A stretch of DNA of 20,924 nt from a virus. The number at the start of each line of letters is the position of its first letter. Positions within the stretch are counted from its first letter, which is position 1. Location: IMG/VR virus record IMGVR_UViG_3300009502_000237, positions 1 through 20,924 of that record; one strand, 5' to 3'. Below are positions 1-8,086 of this stretch, piece after piece. Below the pieces are notes generated by a model, which made no database searches, was not told the DNA's origin, and saw only the letters and a list, made by a program, of their open reading frames with translations. Both the position numbers and the translations under genes were made by a program.

Positions 1-186
1 ACAGTATGAGTACCCTGTGGGTACAATATAATTATTTAGTATCTGCATTGCATTTGCATCACAAGATATAAAACCATTTCCCATCGGATTTGCATTTGCT
101 TTACCATTAGGATTAAATGTGTACGTTGCGGCATCTGATATATCAATCCAAATAAAAACCAACGCGAACAATAAAATTTTAAACAT
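1..186 (-). CDS. Partial exported protein of unknown function
   Basis: A reading frame starts at ATG 184-186 and stays open for 62 codons to the window edge, so the C-terminus is missing. A good Shine-Dalgarno (AGGGGGT) lies about 5 bases before the ATG. The N-terminus begins MFKILLFALVFIW and continues to an ISDAA-type site near residue 20, which looks like a Sec signal peptide with signal peptidase I cleavage. The visible mature part is Asn-, Pro- and Gly-rich (TYTFNPNGKANANPMGNG) and has Cys near residues 44 and 62. It follows two small membrane-protein genes with an 18-bp gap, in the same direction. I do not recognise the family. It is the third gene in this area with a signal-peptide-like start. 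It could be another surface or fibre-like protein, or an exported lysis protein. Confidence 0.6.
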   Translation of the reverse strand, partial: MFKILLFALVFIWIDISDAATYTFNPNGKANANPMGNGFISCDANAMQILNNYIVPTGYSYC

Positions 187-203
187 GCAACCCCCTAAAT
201 GTT

Positions 204-386
204 TCATTTTGCTTCCCTTCGTAATCCTGCATGAGTTTCTGAGATCATAGTTTTATACTCTTTCGATTCGGTGTCGATATGGTGGCGGTGAAAGTGCCTG
301 CCAATGTTGTCCTTGTTGCATAATCCAATAAGCGCGATTACCAATGACACAATAGTAATTAGCAATTTTATAGCATTGTCGCTCAT
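204..386 (-). CDS. Small one-helix membrane protein, possible holin
   Basis: A 60-aa protein with one strongly hydrophobic segment at about residues 5-23 (IKLLITIVSLVIALIGL), followed by a polar tail with a His-rich HFHRHH patch and several Lys and Arg. It overlaps the upstream gene by ATGA, so the two are probably translationally coupled. Small membrane proteins just after tail genes are commonly holins or other lysis-cassette parts, but one helix and no recognisable family motif make this an inference from position. No endolysin is visible; it could lie left of the window. The next gene starts 17 bp after the stop with its own strong ribosome-binding site. Confidence 0.65.
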   Translation of the reverse strand: MSDNAIKLLITIVSLVIALIGLCNKDNIGRHFHRHHIDTESKEYKTMISETHAGLRREAK

Positions 387-661
387 CTTCGCCCTCTCGC
401 AAGCATCAAAAGAGTATCAAGTTTACCATTATTTTCTTTTATCAATTTTATATCTGATGCAATCAAGTCGGTTTTTACTCCCATAGATGTAATTGCTGCA
501 TCCTGCGCATTTTGCTCTTTGGCGTACTTATTATTAACCCCTATTGCGCCTCCAAATAAAACAATCATAATACCGATAAACCATGGCCACGAAATGTAAA
601 CCTTGTCACACTCTTCTCGCATTTCCTTAAAGCAATTAACGTCTTTTTGCTGCTTATTCAT
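383..661 (-). CDS. One-helix membrane protein with coiled-coil tail, lysis-cassette candidate
   Basis: A 92-aa protein with a charged N-terminus, one hydrophobic segment at about residues 25-42 (WPWFIGIMIVLFGGAIGV) and a polar helical C-terminus with heptad-like spacing (IASDIKLIKENNGKLDTLLMLA). This is the general build of small phage holin-associated or XhlA-like membrane proteins, but I see no diagnostic motif. The start at 661 is preceded by GGGAGA about 8 bases away. It lies 18 bp after the last fibre-like gene and overlaps the next small membrane gene by ATGA. The pair may act together, for example as holin and a modulator. A virion or exclusion role cannot be excluded. Confidence 0.65.
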   Translation of the reverse strand: MNKQQKDVNCFKEMREECDKVYISWPWFIGIMIVLFGGAIGVNNKYAKEQNAQDAAITSMGVKTDLIASDIKLIKENNGKLDTLLMLARGRR

Positions 662-679
662 CGCTGCATTCTCCCGTTG

Positions 680-2251
680 TTATTGTGTGATATATGTAAA
701 CGACCCCTGAATTATTTTTGTTCCACCTATACCCCATGTCCCTGCTCCGGTTATTCCAGGATTAAAGCTTACAATAGCAGTTGCATCAACAATTCCAGTA
801 CACAGTTCAAAAGCTCCGCCATTCTCGCTTCCATTCCGTGCTCTACATAAAAACAATTCTCCGTTTCCTGTCGCAGAAGGCCAAGGCAGGGAAAATGTTG
901 CTTTTGAGGTATAGCTATCCCCTGCAATCTGAAACGAGCAATGCGCAAGTTTCCCTATTTTGTAAACATTCAAATAACTATATCCATAGGAAGACCACCC
1001 AGTAATAGTGGAATATGCTAGATAATCGATTGCACTTCCACAACCACCTATTGTTTTTGGAGTATAAATAGAATCAATTCGCACATTTCTTCCAATTGCT
1101 CTAAAACATCCACTATCTGCTGTAAACGTTTGGGGAATCGCTGCATTACCATTGCTCCATACTGTAAACGAGTTTACAGATGAGTCCCCGCTTTTACATT
1201 GCAAAACCTTATCATTCTCATTGTTGCCACCGGAAGAAATCCACGCGCCTCTCGATTTAGTTGTCGGGTTCCTCATTGTAAAATCACCCATAACGGTAAG
1301 TTTTGATTCGGGGTCAGTGGCGCCGATGCCGACTTTGCCGGAGCCAACAATTCGCATTATAGGCGTTGTCGGTGTTCCACCTTCTGAAAAATCAATATTA
1401 GTATTAGCAGAATTTGCACCAGAACCGGAAGCAAGTATCCGCATGTCGTAAGTATTGGATACTGGCCGCATCATTATATTAACACCTGATCTAAATTGCA
1501 TCGATTGTGATGATGTTCCGTCAATTGTAACGAGAGATGACGGCGCAGAAGTCCCAACACCCATATACCCGTTTTTCTGTATCACCGTCCCATGCACATT
1601 TAAACTATCAATATTAGCTGTGCCTAATGTTGATATACCAGATACTCTTAGTTTTAAAGACATTACAGAATCATCGAAAATACCAGAGGAATATCCATGT
1701 ATTTTATTTACAAATACATTACTATCCGTATTTATAAATAATTTTTTTGCTGCTATGTCCATATCTCTTAGATTATTGTTTGTATCTGTAAATGCAATTG
1801 AATTTATTCCGACACCGCTGAAAGGGGCAAAACTAACAGAATCATTAAGATTCACTCTAAATCGCGTGGCTGATTGTCCAGCGTGTCTTTTACCTATAAG
1901 CAATGTATCTAATCTTAAAGAATTTCCAATAATTCCCTTTGCACTGTCCGTTAACTCTTTGTATATGTACCATCCATCATTTCCGAGCGTTCTGCTTTGT
2001 AGTTGATATGTAATATTGTGAGACACGCAATACACTAGCATTCCAACTGATCTATAACCTATCGGTATTAAATCCCTAACAGTTTCATTTAATACCGATC
2101 TGTACCCCCCGCGATTCCACTCTTCTGCCGTGGCTGGATAGGGTGAATTGCTGTCAACTGGTACGACCACGCTTTGCACATTAGTTCCTAGTGGAGCACC
2201 CGAAAAAGATCCTGTCGCAATTATCAATCCGATTAATATTGTTTTTATCAT
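680..2251 (-). CDS. Fibre-like protein with N-terminal signal peptide
   Basis: About 523 aa from the ATG at 2251. I prefer this start to the one at 2290 because GGGG lies about 8 bases before it, it follows the upstream stop at 2253, and the protein then begins with a typical signal peptide (MIKTILIGLIIATGSFSGA). The mature part opens with a region containing RSVGMLVYC and TYQL motifs seen in phage appendage proteins. Two 'VGxGxxxP...L.V.G' elements follow near residues 230-245 and 307-323, typical of repetitive fibre or adhesin shafts. The C-terminus, from about residue 415, has YKIGKLAHCSF and TFSLPWPSATG, resembling beta-rich receptor-binding heads. It probably binds a cell surface. A signal peptide is odd for a virion protein assembled in the cytoplasm, so a surface-exported adhesin is an alternative. 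Confidence 0.75.
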   Translation of the reverse strand: MIKTILIGLIIATGSFSGAPLGTNVQSVVVPVDSNSPYPATAEEWNRGGYRSVLNETVRDLIPIGYRSVGMLVYCVSHNITYQLQSRTLGNDGWYIYKELTDSAKGIIGNSLRLDTLLIGKRHAGQSATRFRVNLNDSVSFAPFSGVGINSIAFTDTNNNLRDMDIAAKKLFINTDSNVFVNKIHGYSSGIFDDSVMSLKLRVSGISTLGTANIDSLNVHGTVIQKNGYMGVGTSAPSSLVTIDGTSSQSMQFRSGVNIMMRPVSNTYDMRILASGSGANSANTNIDFSEGGTPTTPIMRIVGSGKVGIGATDPESKLTVMGDFTMRNPTTKSRGAWISSGGNNENDKVLQCKSGDSSVNSFTVWSNGNAAIPQTFTADSGCFRAIGRNVRIDSIYTPKTIGGCGSAIDYLAYSTITGWSSYGYSYLNVYKIGKLAHCSFQIAGDSYTSKATFSLPWPSATGNGELFLCRARNGSENGGAFELCTGIVDATAIVSFNPGITGAGTWGIGGTKIIQGSFTYITQ

Positions 2252-2252
2252 T

Positions 2253-3056
2253 TTATAACCCCGTAGCTGAAAATATGAATGATCCGACATTAGTTGTCGC
2301 GGTTATATATACATAATAGTCTCTTGTATCACCATACGCATTTGTTATACTAACGGTAGATTTTACCCATGTAACTGCAAAACCATTAGCAAATAATTGC
2401 ACATCGCCCCACGATTTAGGATATGCATAGTACACATATTTGCTATATCCGTTCACAGAAATTGATGTTTGTGCTCTATACGCAGCATTCTGATACTGCC
2501 AGTTTTTAATCCCCCTATTTACGTCTGCGGCTGCCGGAGTTTCCGCCGAGGTGGTGTCAAGATATTTAGCAATCAAAAAATACACCCATGTATTCGCACT
2601 AGTCGGTGTTGTTCCGTCTGTTATTGCCAACGTGTAATACTTGTCTGTTGTCAAAGATAATCCAGTAAAGGCGTGCGCACGATCGCTAAGAGCAGGGGTG
2701 CAGTCAGTCAATGTTTGCGAAGTGATTGGCGCGCCTATCAACGTCCAGTTTACCGTAAGCGCCGTTACCGTTTGCCCTGTGTATAGGGCCCCGGTCGTAT
2801 TCGTTAATGTGGCAATCGTTGGAGGTGTGTAACGCTTTTTAATCACTCCATTTTGTATCACCAAGGCACTGTCCGCGCTGTAGGACGTGGCGATCGGTGC
2901 GGCGGTCAACGTCACGCTTTTTATACTTGCCGTTGCGGTATCGGCTTTGATGTGTTTGCGTGCTTGCAAAGTATCGCTTGTAAGAGGGGCACTATAAATA
3001 ATGCCACATGACACAATCAAAAAAACTAAGCTAAAACATTTTCCGTGTCTACCCAT
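2253..3056 (-). CDS. Fibre-like protein with N-terminal signal peptide
   Basis: A 267-aa protein. The N-terminus (MGRHGKCFSLVFLIVSCGIIYSAPL) has a short basic part, a hydrophobic core and a YSA-APL-type cleavage region. An IVSC stretch could be read as a weak lipobox. The mature region has short Thr/Ala-rich repeats, then an Ig-like or fibronectin-like stretch (about residues 90-165), and a C-terminal domain with KYVYYAYPKSWGDV, NGFAVTW and NAYGDTRDYYVY, a pattern I associate with phage tail or appendage proteins. The start overlaps the upstream 97-aa gene by 31 bp and has GGTGAG just before the ATG. It stops 1 bp before the ATG of the next fibre-like gene, so the two are probably co-translated. 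Virion fibre and exported surface protein are both open. Confidence 0.7.
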   Translation of the reverse strand: MGRHGKCFSLVFLIVSCGIIYSAPLTSDTLQARKHIKADTATASIKSVTLTAAPIATSYSADSALVIQNGVIKKRYTPPTIATLTNTTGALYTGQTVTALTVNWTLIGAPITSQTLTDCTPALSDRAHAFTGLSLTTDKYYTLAITDGTTPTSANTWVYFLIAKYLDTTSAETPAAADVNRGIKNWQYQNAAYRAQTSISVNGYSKYVYYAYPKSWGDVQLFANGFAVTWVKSTVSITNAYGDTRDYYVYITATTNVGSFIFSATGL

Positions 3057-3319
3057 GTCTCACCAACTTTCTTTTTAATACCAAGGTTTCCTTCTGTAGT
3101 TTCAAACAAAGCAAAATTAGGGGTTATCTCTATCATACCATCAATAAATGCAGCGCAAGTATGATAATCCCCGTTTATATCTTTATATGCGATAATAAAA
3201 TTATCAGTTTCAATTCCTATTTGATGTATTCCCATATTCTCAGTTAAATCTTCTCTGGTATTATTTAACCTAAAAACATGTTTTCCTACGCTTCCCGGTT
3301 CGTTTTTTACATTTCCCAT
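3026..3319 (-). CDS. Small tail-region protein of unknown function
   Basis: A 97-aa soluble protein, acidic overall, with no signal peptide or membrane segment. It begins 1 bp after the stop of the large tail hub gene and overlaps the first fibre-like gene by 31 bp. Predicted character is mostly beta (HQIGIETDNFIIAYKDINGDYH, then MIEITPNFALFETTEGNLGIKK). Position suggests a tail-tip accessory or a connector between hub and fibres. I recognise no family, so the role is inferred from context only. The GTGGAT stretch about 8 bases before the ATG is a moderate ribosome-binding site. Confidence 0.65.
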   Translation of the reverse strand: MGNVKNEPGSVGKHVFRLNNTREDLTENMGIHQIGIETDNFIIAYKDINGDYHTCAAFIDGMIEITPNFALFETTEGNLGIKKKVGETWVDTENVLA

Positions 3320-3320
3320 T

Positions 3321-6300
3321 TTATATATCCACAGCTCTTCTATCTTGTATTACTTCATACAAGTCTGGGTTTCTGTAATAATCTTGCCATTTTTCTAACG
3401 TGTCAATTTCAACATAGCAATCTTGTATTTTTGACAAAAAGAAATTAGATATAATATCATCAAGTAATATAACTTCGATATTAATAATGTTATTGTTTTT
3501 ATCTTTTACAATGCTTTCGATAACGCATTCGATATCTCCACCATTTGTTTGATGAGGCAAATTAATATTTATATGTTGGGCAACGTGCCAATCTCTCGCC
3601 CACGAATCATCTGAAGCAACATATACATACGGGATATTAAAAGATACCCTACGCAACCCCATGCGGTTTACCCATTTTGTAATATAGGCAAGCGCATCAG
3701 AATATGTTGTTATCATTTCGCAATCGGTCAAGTCAGAAGGGGCAAGCTCGATCTGTCGGAATCTATTCCAAAGCGCATGGCACGCTTCCCAAACTTCTTG
3801 GCCGTCAGTCCCCTGAAACCCCGGCGTCAATTCTGGTTCCCATCCGATTCCCGCTGTGTGTATCGTTCCGTCTGTTTTCGTGTAGGTGGAATCTGCGCTA
3901 TTTAATACCTGCAAATTCTTATCAAACTTTTGTGATCCTGGGTTATACGAATAATTTATAAGAGGATTTACAAAAACGTCTTGTGATTTAGGCTCCTTCG
4001 TTGCGCCAATATCATCTACAATTGCACTTAGTGAAATAGTGGCAAGTGTCGAAGCAACCCCGATAGTGTTCTTTTTTGTGAATACATCCTCTACGCACTC
4101 ATACCCGTCTTTGTCTTGATATGTGCAAAGTCCGTAACGCTTACAAATGAGTTCTGCGATTTTATCAGTGCCCGCTTTGTCCCTGTCGAAGATCTGAAAT
4201 GCTGGGCGATAGGTATACAATTCAGCGGGAAGGTTGTCGTATGATCCATCCACCGCACCGATTCTTATTTTGATAGAGGGAGAATATTCTTTCCCAAAGT
4301 CAACAGCATCACCATACTCTGAACCGTTCTGCAATCGTTTTACGTGTTCCAATATGGCAACTGGGTTGTCTATAAGATCCGTAGCAACAGCACCGTATCG
4401 AGTTGCAAAAGCAGTGTCATTATAAATGCGACCGCCGAACATTGCATAAATATCTTTTGAAATAGAATAGGATTTTTCACAGATGAGAGCCAGTTCGTAA
4501 AGACGCTTTATTATTGTATGACTATCTATCTGAATTACTGGTGGCGACCCCATGCTAATAGCAACAGGATGCTCGAATCCTTGCAAAAAATACATCTTAT
4601 GAATAGATTTTAAATTTTCTTTTGATTCTATTGGAATTTTGAAATTTTTGTGATATCCAATATCTGTTGACATTTCATTTATTAATAAATTATAATAAAA
4701 ATGCTTATTATTATCATTGTCTGTTCTTGTTAAATAATAAAAATCAGGAAGATTTTTTATTGTTGAAAAACCATCATTTATAGATAAAACAGTATCAGAA
4801 TAATAAACAGTATCTACGCTGCCTATTTTAGATGCGTATTCACTCGATGCTGTTTTTAGGCCAATAAATCTTTTATATAAAATTTTTGAAAAATGCTTAA
4901 TTATTATAGGAGGAGCAAACTCATTAGTTATTGCTGTTTTTGATTTAAAATCAATTCCTAAATAAAACGAATCATAATTAATAAGTATTTTATCTTTTGG
5001 AATATCAAATTCCCATACAGCTATGACCGTTCTAGTTGATAATGATGTAGCGTGCGAATGTACTTTTTGTTCATAATACGTAGAATCATTTCTATCTACA
5101 CAGTCAACAGATAATGATCCAGAATATTCATCTGCCGACAATGTTGATTTCTCACCAAACCAATTAGTATTTGCGATAAGGTTTGTATATGCTCCATTAA
5201 TTTCCTTTACAATATCATCATTAGTATATTTAATTATATTTTCCATTTGGAAAAAATCATACGTCACCAACTGGTTAGGATCATTCTTGAATAGTTTTAA
5301 ATCAATAATAAGTTTATTTTTCAGCGCGTCAACTACACTGGAGTATCCGTATTGCGGTATGAGAGTACAACCTACTTGATCAAGTGATCGTTCTTCGGTT
5401 GTTACTAAGTCAGCTGTAGTAGTAAACTTGCTTGTGTATTTGCCTGTTGAATCGCTATTGTAAACAGCAAGACGCGGATAATCGGTTGCTGCTATTGCGT
5501 CACCGTTCTCATCAATAAACCCCTTGCACGGCCATGTATCAGCTGTAAACTCAAACGGAATATCTACAATCATTACCCATGCGTTATTCTCTGCCGTTGC
5601 ATCGCTACTTACGCAAAGATTTTTTTCAAAGAACGAATCAAGACAAATAATAATTCCAAGTCCACTATAATCAATTACATACCCTTGTCGTATTGTAACC
5701 GACGTATTGGATATTGCATTTGCGGAAACGGTAATTGTGTCGATTGTTTTGTCAAGGACTGTCCAGTCAAATAAATTAGCACTAGCTGAAGCAAATCCGG
5801 CGTTTAATGTCACGCGTGAACCAGTAACTATGTTTGACGTATCGGATACTTCCGTTATTATCGGAGAACCACTTGTTGTTGTTCCGATTATTTGTGCATA
5901 CTTTCCTATCTTTCGGTATACACCTATAAACGAATCGTTTCCATCAGCAATCGAAGCGCCGCCCACTGTTATTTTTATATACTTTTCACTTGGATTAAAT
6001 GCGTTGATAATAGTGGTAAGGGGATCACCGCTTGTCCCTCCAGTTCCAAACTTTAACTTATAGGCAAGATGCGGGGAATTAGTATCCCCAACGGCTACTA
6101 CAGGAAATGTATTCGTTCCCTTTGGGGTCAAATAGACTGTGTCACCCGAAAAATCATTTGTAAATACTGTTTGTTTTGCGGAAACACGATTAAACTTTGC
6201 ATAAGATTTCACTTGTGTTGCAGGATCAACACTATCATTTACATAAAATTTCCCAAACGTCAAAGGAACTATTATTCCGTTTTGATCGTCGAGAGCTTTT

Positions 6301-7220
6301 TTAAAGTTGCCGTTCACTGCATCATTGTTTACTATTACGCCACATTCAGCACGTCTTTTATATTTGTTGTTCGGGCAAGAAAGTGAAAGTATTGTCTCAT
6401 TCCATTCGGGGTCTTGAATACTACCTGTAAATATTATATCCGCGCTTGTCGAATCGTTGTCGGCCTCTGTTCCCCTAAATTCCCAAAGCTCAACAGTAAA
6501 GCCATTCAATACTATTCCTAATTCCTGCAATCGCAAAATGTATTGATTAGTGTTAAGTATCGAAACATTAATTCCATCATATTGAACCGGTGATCCACTT
6601 CTTGACCCATCAAAACTTTGCTTGATAGTCGATATTCCATTTTTAGCAAGTATGCCAGTTGCCCAATCAAGAACAGTTCCAACAAGCAGATTTTCACATA
6701 ACCGTATTTCCGACTTACTCTTATATATTACCGTTTCTGTAACACTTGTCGCAGTTGCGTTTGTACCAAGCTTTATCCAAGTATTGCCAACGTCTATGAC
6801 TGTCCGATCTGTCGAATCTTCCCAACCTGTAGGACATTGTACCAACGTGCCTATACTTATCCCTGTAGTGCTATCCATAGCACAAACGCAAGGCGAACCA
6901 GTTACAGTAGCCAAAAGAGAAAGCCCGCCCATTCCGCTACCGCTCGCATTTGTTGAAACAGTGATCGTATTGATTGTTTTTGTTAAAACAGAAACATATC
7001 CACCATACATAGTTCCATAAACTTTACATCCGATAGGGATGCTGTTTATGTCCCCTGTTGTTACTGTAAAGATAGGCGAACCGTCCGAATATGTCCCACC
7101 AAATGCAAGCGTAGAAGCAGATTTTGTTCCCGAAGAAGAATATAGTCCTAACTCTGTATGTTCTTCGTAAAGATCATCACATATTATTTTAATTGCCTGT
7201 ACTATTTTATCATGACTCAT
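3321..7220 (-). CDS. Large tail hub / tail-tip protein
   Basis: At 1299 aa this is the largest gene here. It overlaps the distal-tail-like gene by ATGA, and it lies where siphoviruses encode the central hub (J or Tal-like) protein. About residues 230-295 (ELWEFRG, IIFTGSIQDPEWNE, LSCPNNKYKRRAECG) resemble the start of hub proteins that describe a shifted surface plus its conversion. The last 150 residues (WARDWHVAQHININLPHQ, then IECVIESIVKD) look like the C-terminal hub beta domain. Three copies of a small beta module (GSP....G..V....KTI.TITVS.NA) occur at about residues 47-93, 104-160 and 448-508. The stretch coding for about residues 650-890 is far more A+T-rich than the rest. There is no obvious peptidoglycan-hydrolase motif. 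The hub role is inferred from position, size and these patterns. Confidence 0.75.
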   Translation of the reverse strand: MSHDKIVQAIKIICDDLYEEHTELGLYSSSGTKSASTLAFGGTYSDGSPIFTVTTGDINSIPIGCKVYGTMYGGYVSVLTKTINTITVSTNASGSGMGGLSLLATVTGSPCVCAMDSTTGISIGTLVQCPTGWEDSTDRTVIDVGNTWIKLGTNATATSVTETVIYKSKSEIRLCENLLVGTVLDWATGILAKNGISTIKQSFDGSRSGSPVQYDGINVSILNTNQYILRLQELGIVLNGFTVELWEFRGTEADNDSTSADIIFTGSIQDPEWNETILSLSCPNNKYKRRAECGVIVNNDAVNGNFKKALDDQNGIIVPLTFGKFYVNDSVDPATQVKSYAKFNRVSAKQTVFTNDFSGDTVYLTPKGTNTFPVVAVGDTNSPHLAYKLKFGTGGTSGDPLTTIINAFNPSEKYIKITVGGASIADGNDSFIGVYRKIGKYAQIIGTTTSGSPIITEVSDTSNIVTGSRVTLNAGFASASANLFDWTVLDKTIDTITVSANAISNTSVTIRQGYVIDYSGLGIIICLDSFFEKNLCVSSDATAENNAWVMIVDIPFEFTADTWPCKGFIDENGDAIAATDYPRLAVYNSDSTGKYTSKFTTTADLVTTEERSLDQVGCTLIPQYGYSSVVDALKNKLIIDLKLFKNDPNQLVTYDFFQMENIIKYTNDDIVKEINGAYTNLIANTNWFGEKSTLSADEYSGSLSVDCVDRNDSTYYEQKVHSHATSLSTRTVIAVWEFDIPKDKILINYDSFYLGIDFKSKTAITNEFAPPIIIKHFSKILYKRFIGLKTASSEYASKIGSVDTVYYSDTVLSINDGFSTIKNLPDFYYLTRTDNDNNKHFYYNLLINEMSTDIGYHKNFKIPIESKENLKSIHKMYFLQGFEHPVAISMGSPPVIQIDSHTIIKRLYELALICEKSYSISKDIYAMFGGRIYNDTAFATRYGAVATDLIDNPVAILEHVKRLQNGSEYGDAVDFGKEYSPSIKIRIGAVDGSYDNLPAELYTYRPAFQIFDRDKAGTDKIAELICKRYGLCTYQDKDGYECVEDVFTKKNTIGVASTLATISLSAIVDDIGATKEPKSQDVFVNPLINYSYNPGSQKFDKNLQVLNSADSTYTKTDGTIHTAGIGWEPELTPGFQGTDGQEVWEACHALWNRFRQIELAPSDLTDCEMITTYSDALAYITKWVNRMGLRRVSFNIPYVYVASDDSWARDWHVAQHININLPHQTNGGDIECVIESIVKDKNNNIINIEVILLDDIISNFFLSKIQDCYVEIDTLEKWQDYYRNPDLYEVIQDRRAVDI

Positions 7221-8083
7221 GCTATTTTTTCTTTCATGTAAAACGATAAAGGCAAAACAAATTGATTAAACCCAACGTGCTTTATATTTAAAATTATCTC
7301 TTTTGAATCGTAAGAAGTGCCAAGTTGTTTCGTTGAATATGTGCCTGAACTTAACTGATCCATTCCGAATGAAAAATAGTTGTTTTGCGTAATTATATCA
7401 ATGTCAAAATCTCTAATTTTTGTCAAATAATTAACTATTGCAGCCGCATTGCTGTAGTTAAGCTCTAATTCAAAACCCGTTTCCCAAGAATCACCAGAAA
7501 GTCCATTATCTAAAGTATACGGCATTCCGTTTCTTGTCTTTACTAATTTTAAACTATACATTGTTTTGGGATTAAATTGCACCCACCTCAACCCGTCGAT
7601 ATCGCCAATTTTTAATTTGCCTTGCTTAATACGTTGTTGAAAAGTATAACTCGGAAGCGTTGTATTGGGCACTAATTGCAAAACTATGTTTTCCTCAAAC
7701 CATTTATAAGGAGTATAAAGTATTCCGCTTTGAATTCGCTCCATTACTCGTACTGTAAAATCTCCAACATCTCCGTAATCTGGCCCGAAAGGATAAAATC
7801 CTGTAGGCTCATTCCCCAAAGACATCACCACATTTTCGGCGCGACCCTTTGCAGCATTGCGGAAAAATTCAGCAATAGCTGTTTTCTGAGTTGTATTAAA
7901 AAGAAATTGCGAGAGAGATAATAACCTGTAATCATATTCTGATCCGTTATCCCAAAAACCATACGAACCGTCGCAAGCTTGCGCTGTTTGTATTGCCATG
8001 TGAATTTCACACTCATACCCATAGCGCGGACGGTTTACCGTTATGCTGCTTTCGCCCGCCGTGAATGTGAGAGTATAGCCCAT
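7217..8083 (-). CDS. Distal-tail-like minor tail protein
   Basis: A 288-aa, beta-rich soluble protein between the tape measure and the hub, the usual place of the distal tail protein (Dit, or lambda M/L). It starts 3 bp after the tape-measure stop with an AGGG ribosome-binding stretch close to the ATG, and its stop overlaps the hub start by ATGA. Visible features are an N-terminal TLTFTAGESSITVNRPRYGYE segment, an aromatic-rich middle (WDNGSEYDYRLLSLSQFLF) and several Tyr/Phe/Trp strands near the C-terminus. No single motif proves the family, so the call rests mainly on gene order. In the particle it would form the ring joining tail tube to hub. Confidence 0.6.
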   Translation of the reverse strand: MGYTLTFTAGESSITVNRPRYGYECEIHMAIQTAQACDGSYGFWDNGSEYDYRLLSLSQFLFNTTQKTAIAEFFRNAAKGRAENVVMSLGNEPTGFYPFGPDYGDVGDFTVRVMERIQSGILYTPYKWFEENIVLQLVPNTTLPSYTFQQRIKQGKLKIGDIDGLRWVQFNPKTMYSLKLVKTRNGMPYTLDNGLSGDSWETGFELELNYSNAAAIVNYLTKIRDFDIDIITQNNYFSFGMDQLSSGTYSTKQLGTSYDSKEIILNIKHVGFNQFVLPLSFYMKEKIA

Positions 8084-8086
8084 GCC

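Noticed and set aside
1455-2006. A 183-codon plus-strand frame opposite the fibre-like gene
   Set aside because: No motif, no neighbour in the same direction, and the fibre frame on the other strand has clear repeats and a signal peptide.
2252-2290. A start at 2290 for the second fibre-like protein
   Set aside because: It would overlap the previous gene, place 13 polar residues before the hydrophobic core, and lacks the GGGG ribosome-binding site found before the ATG at 2251.
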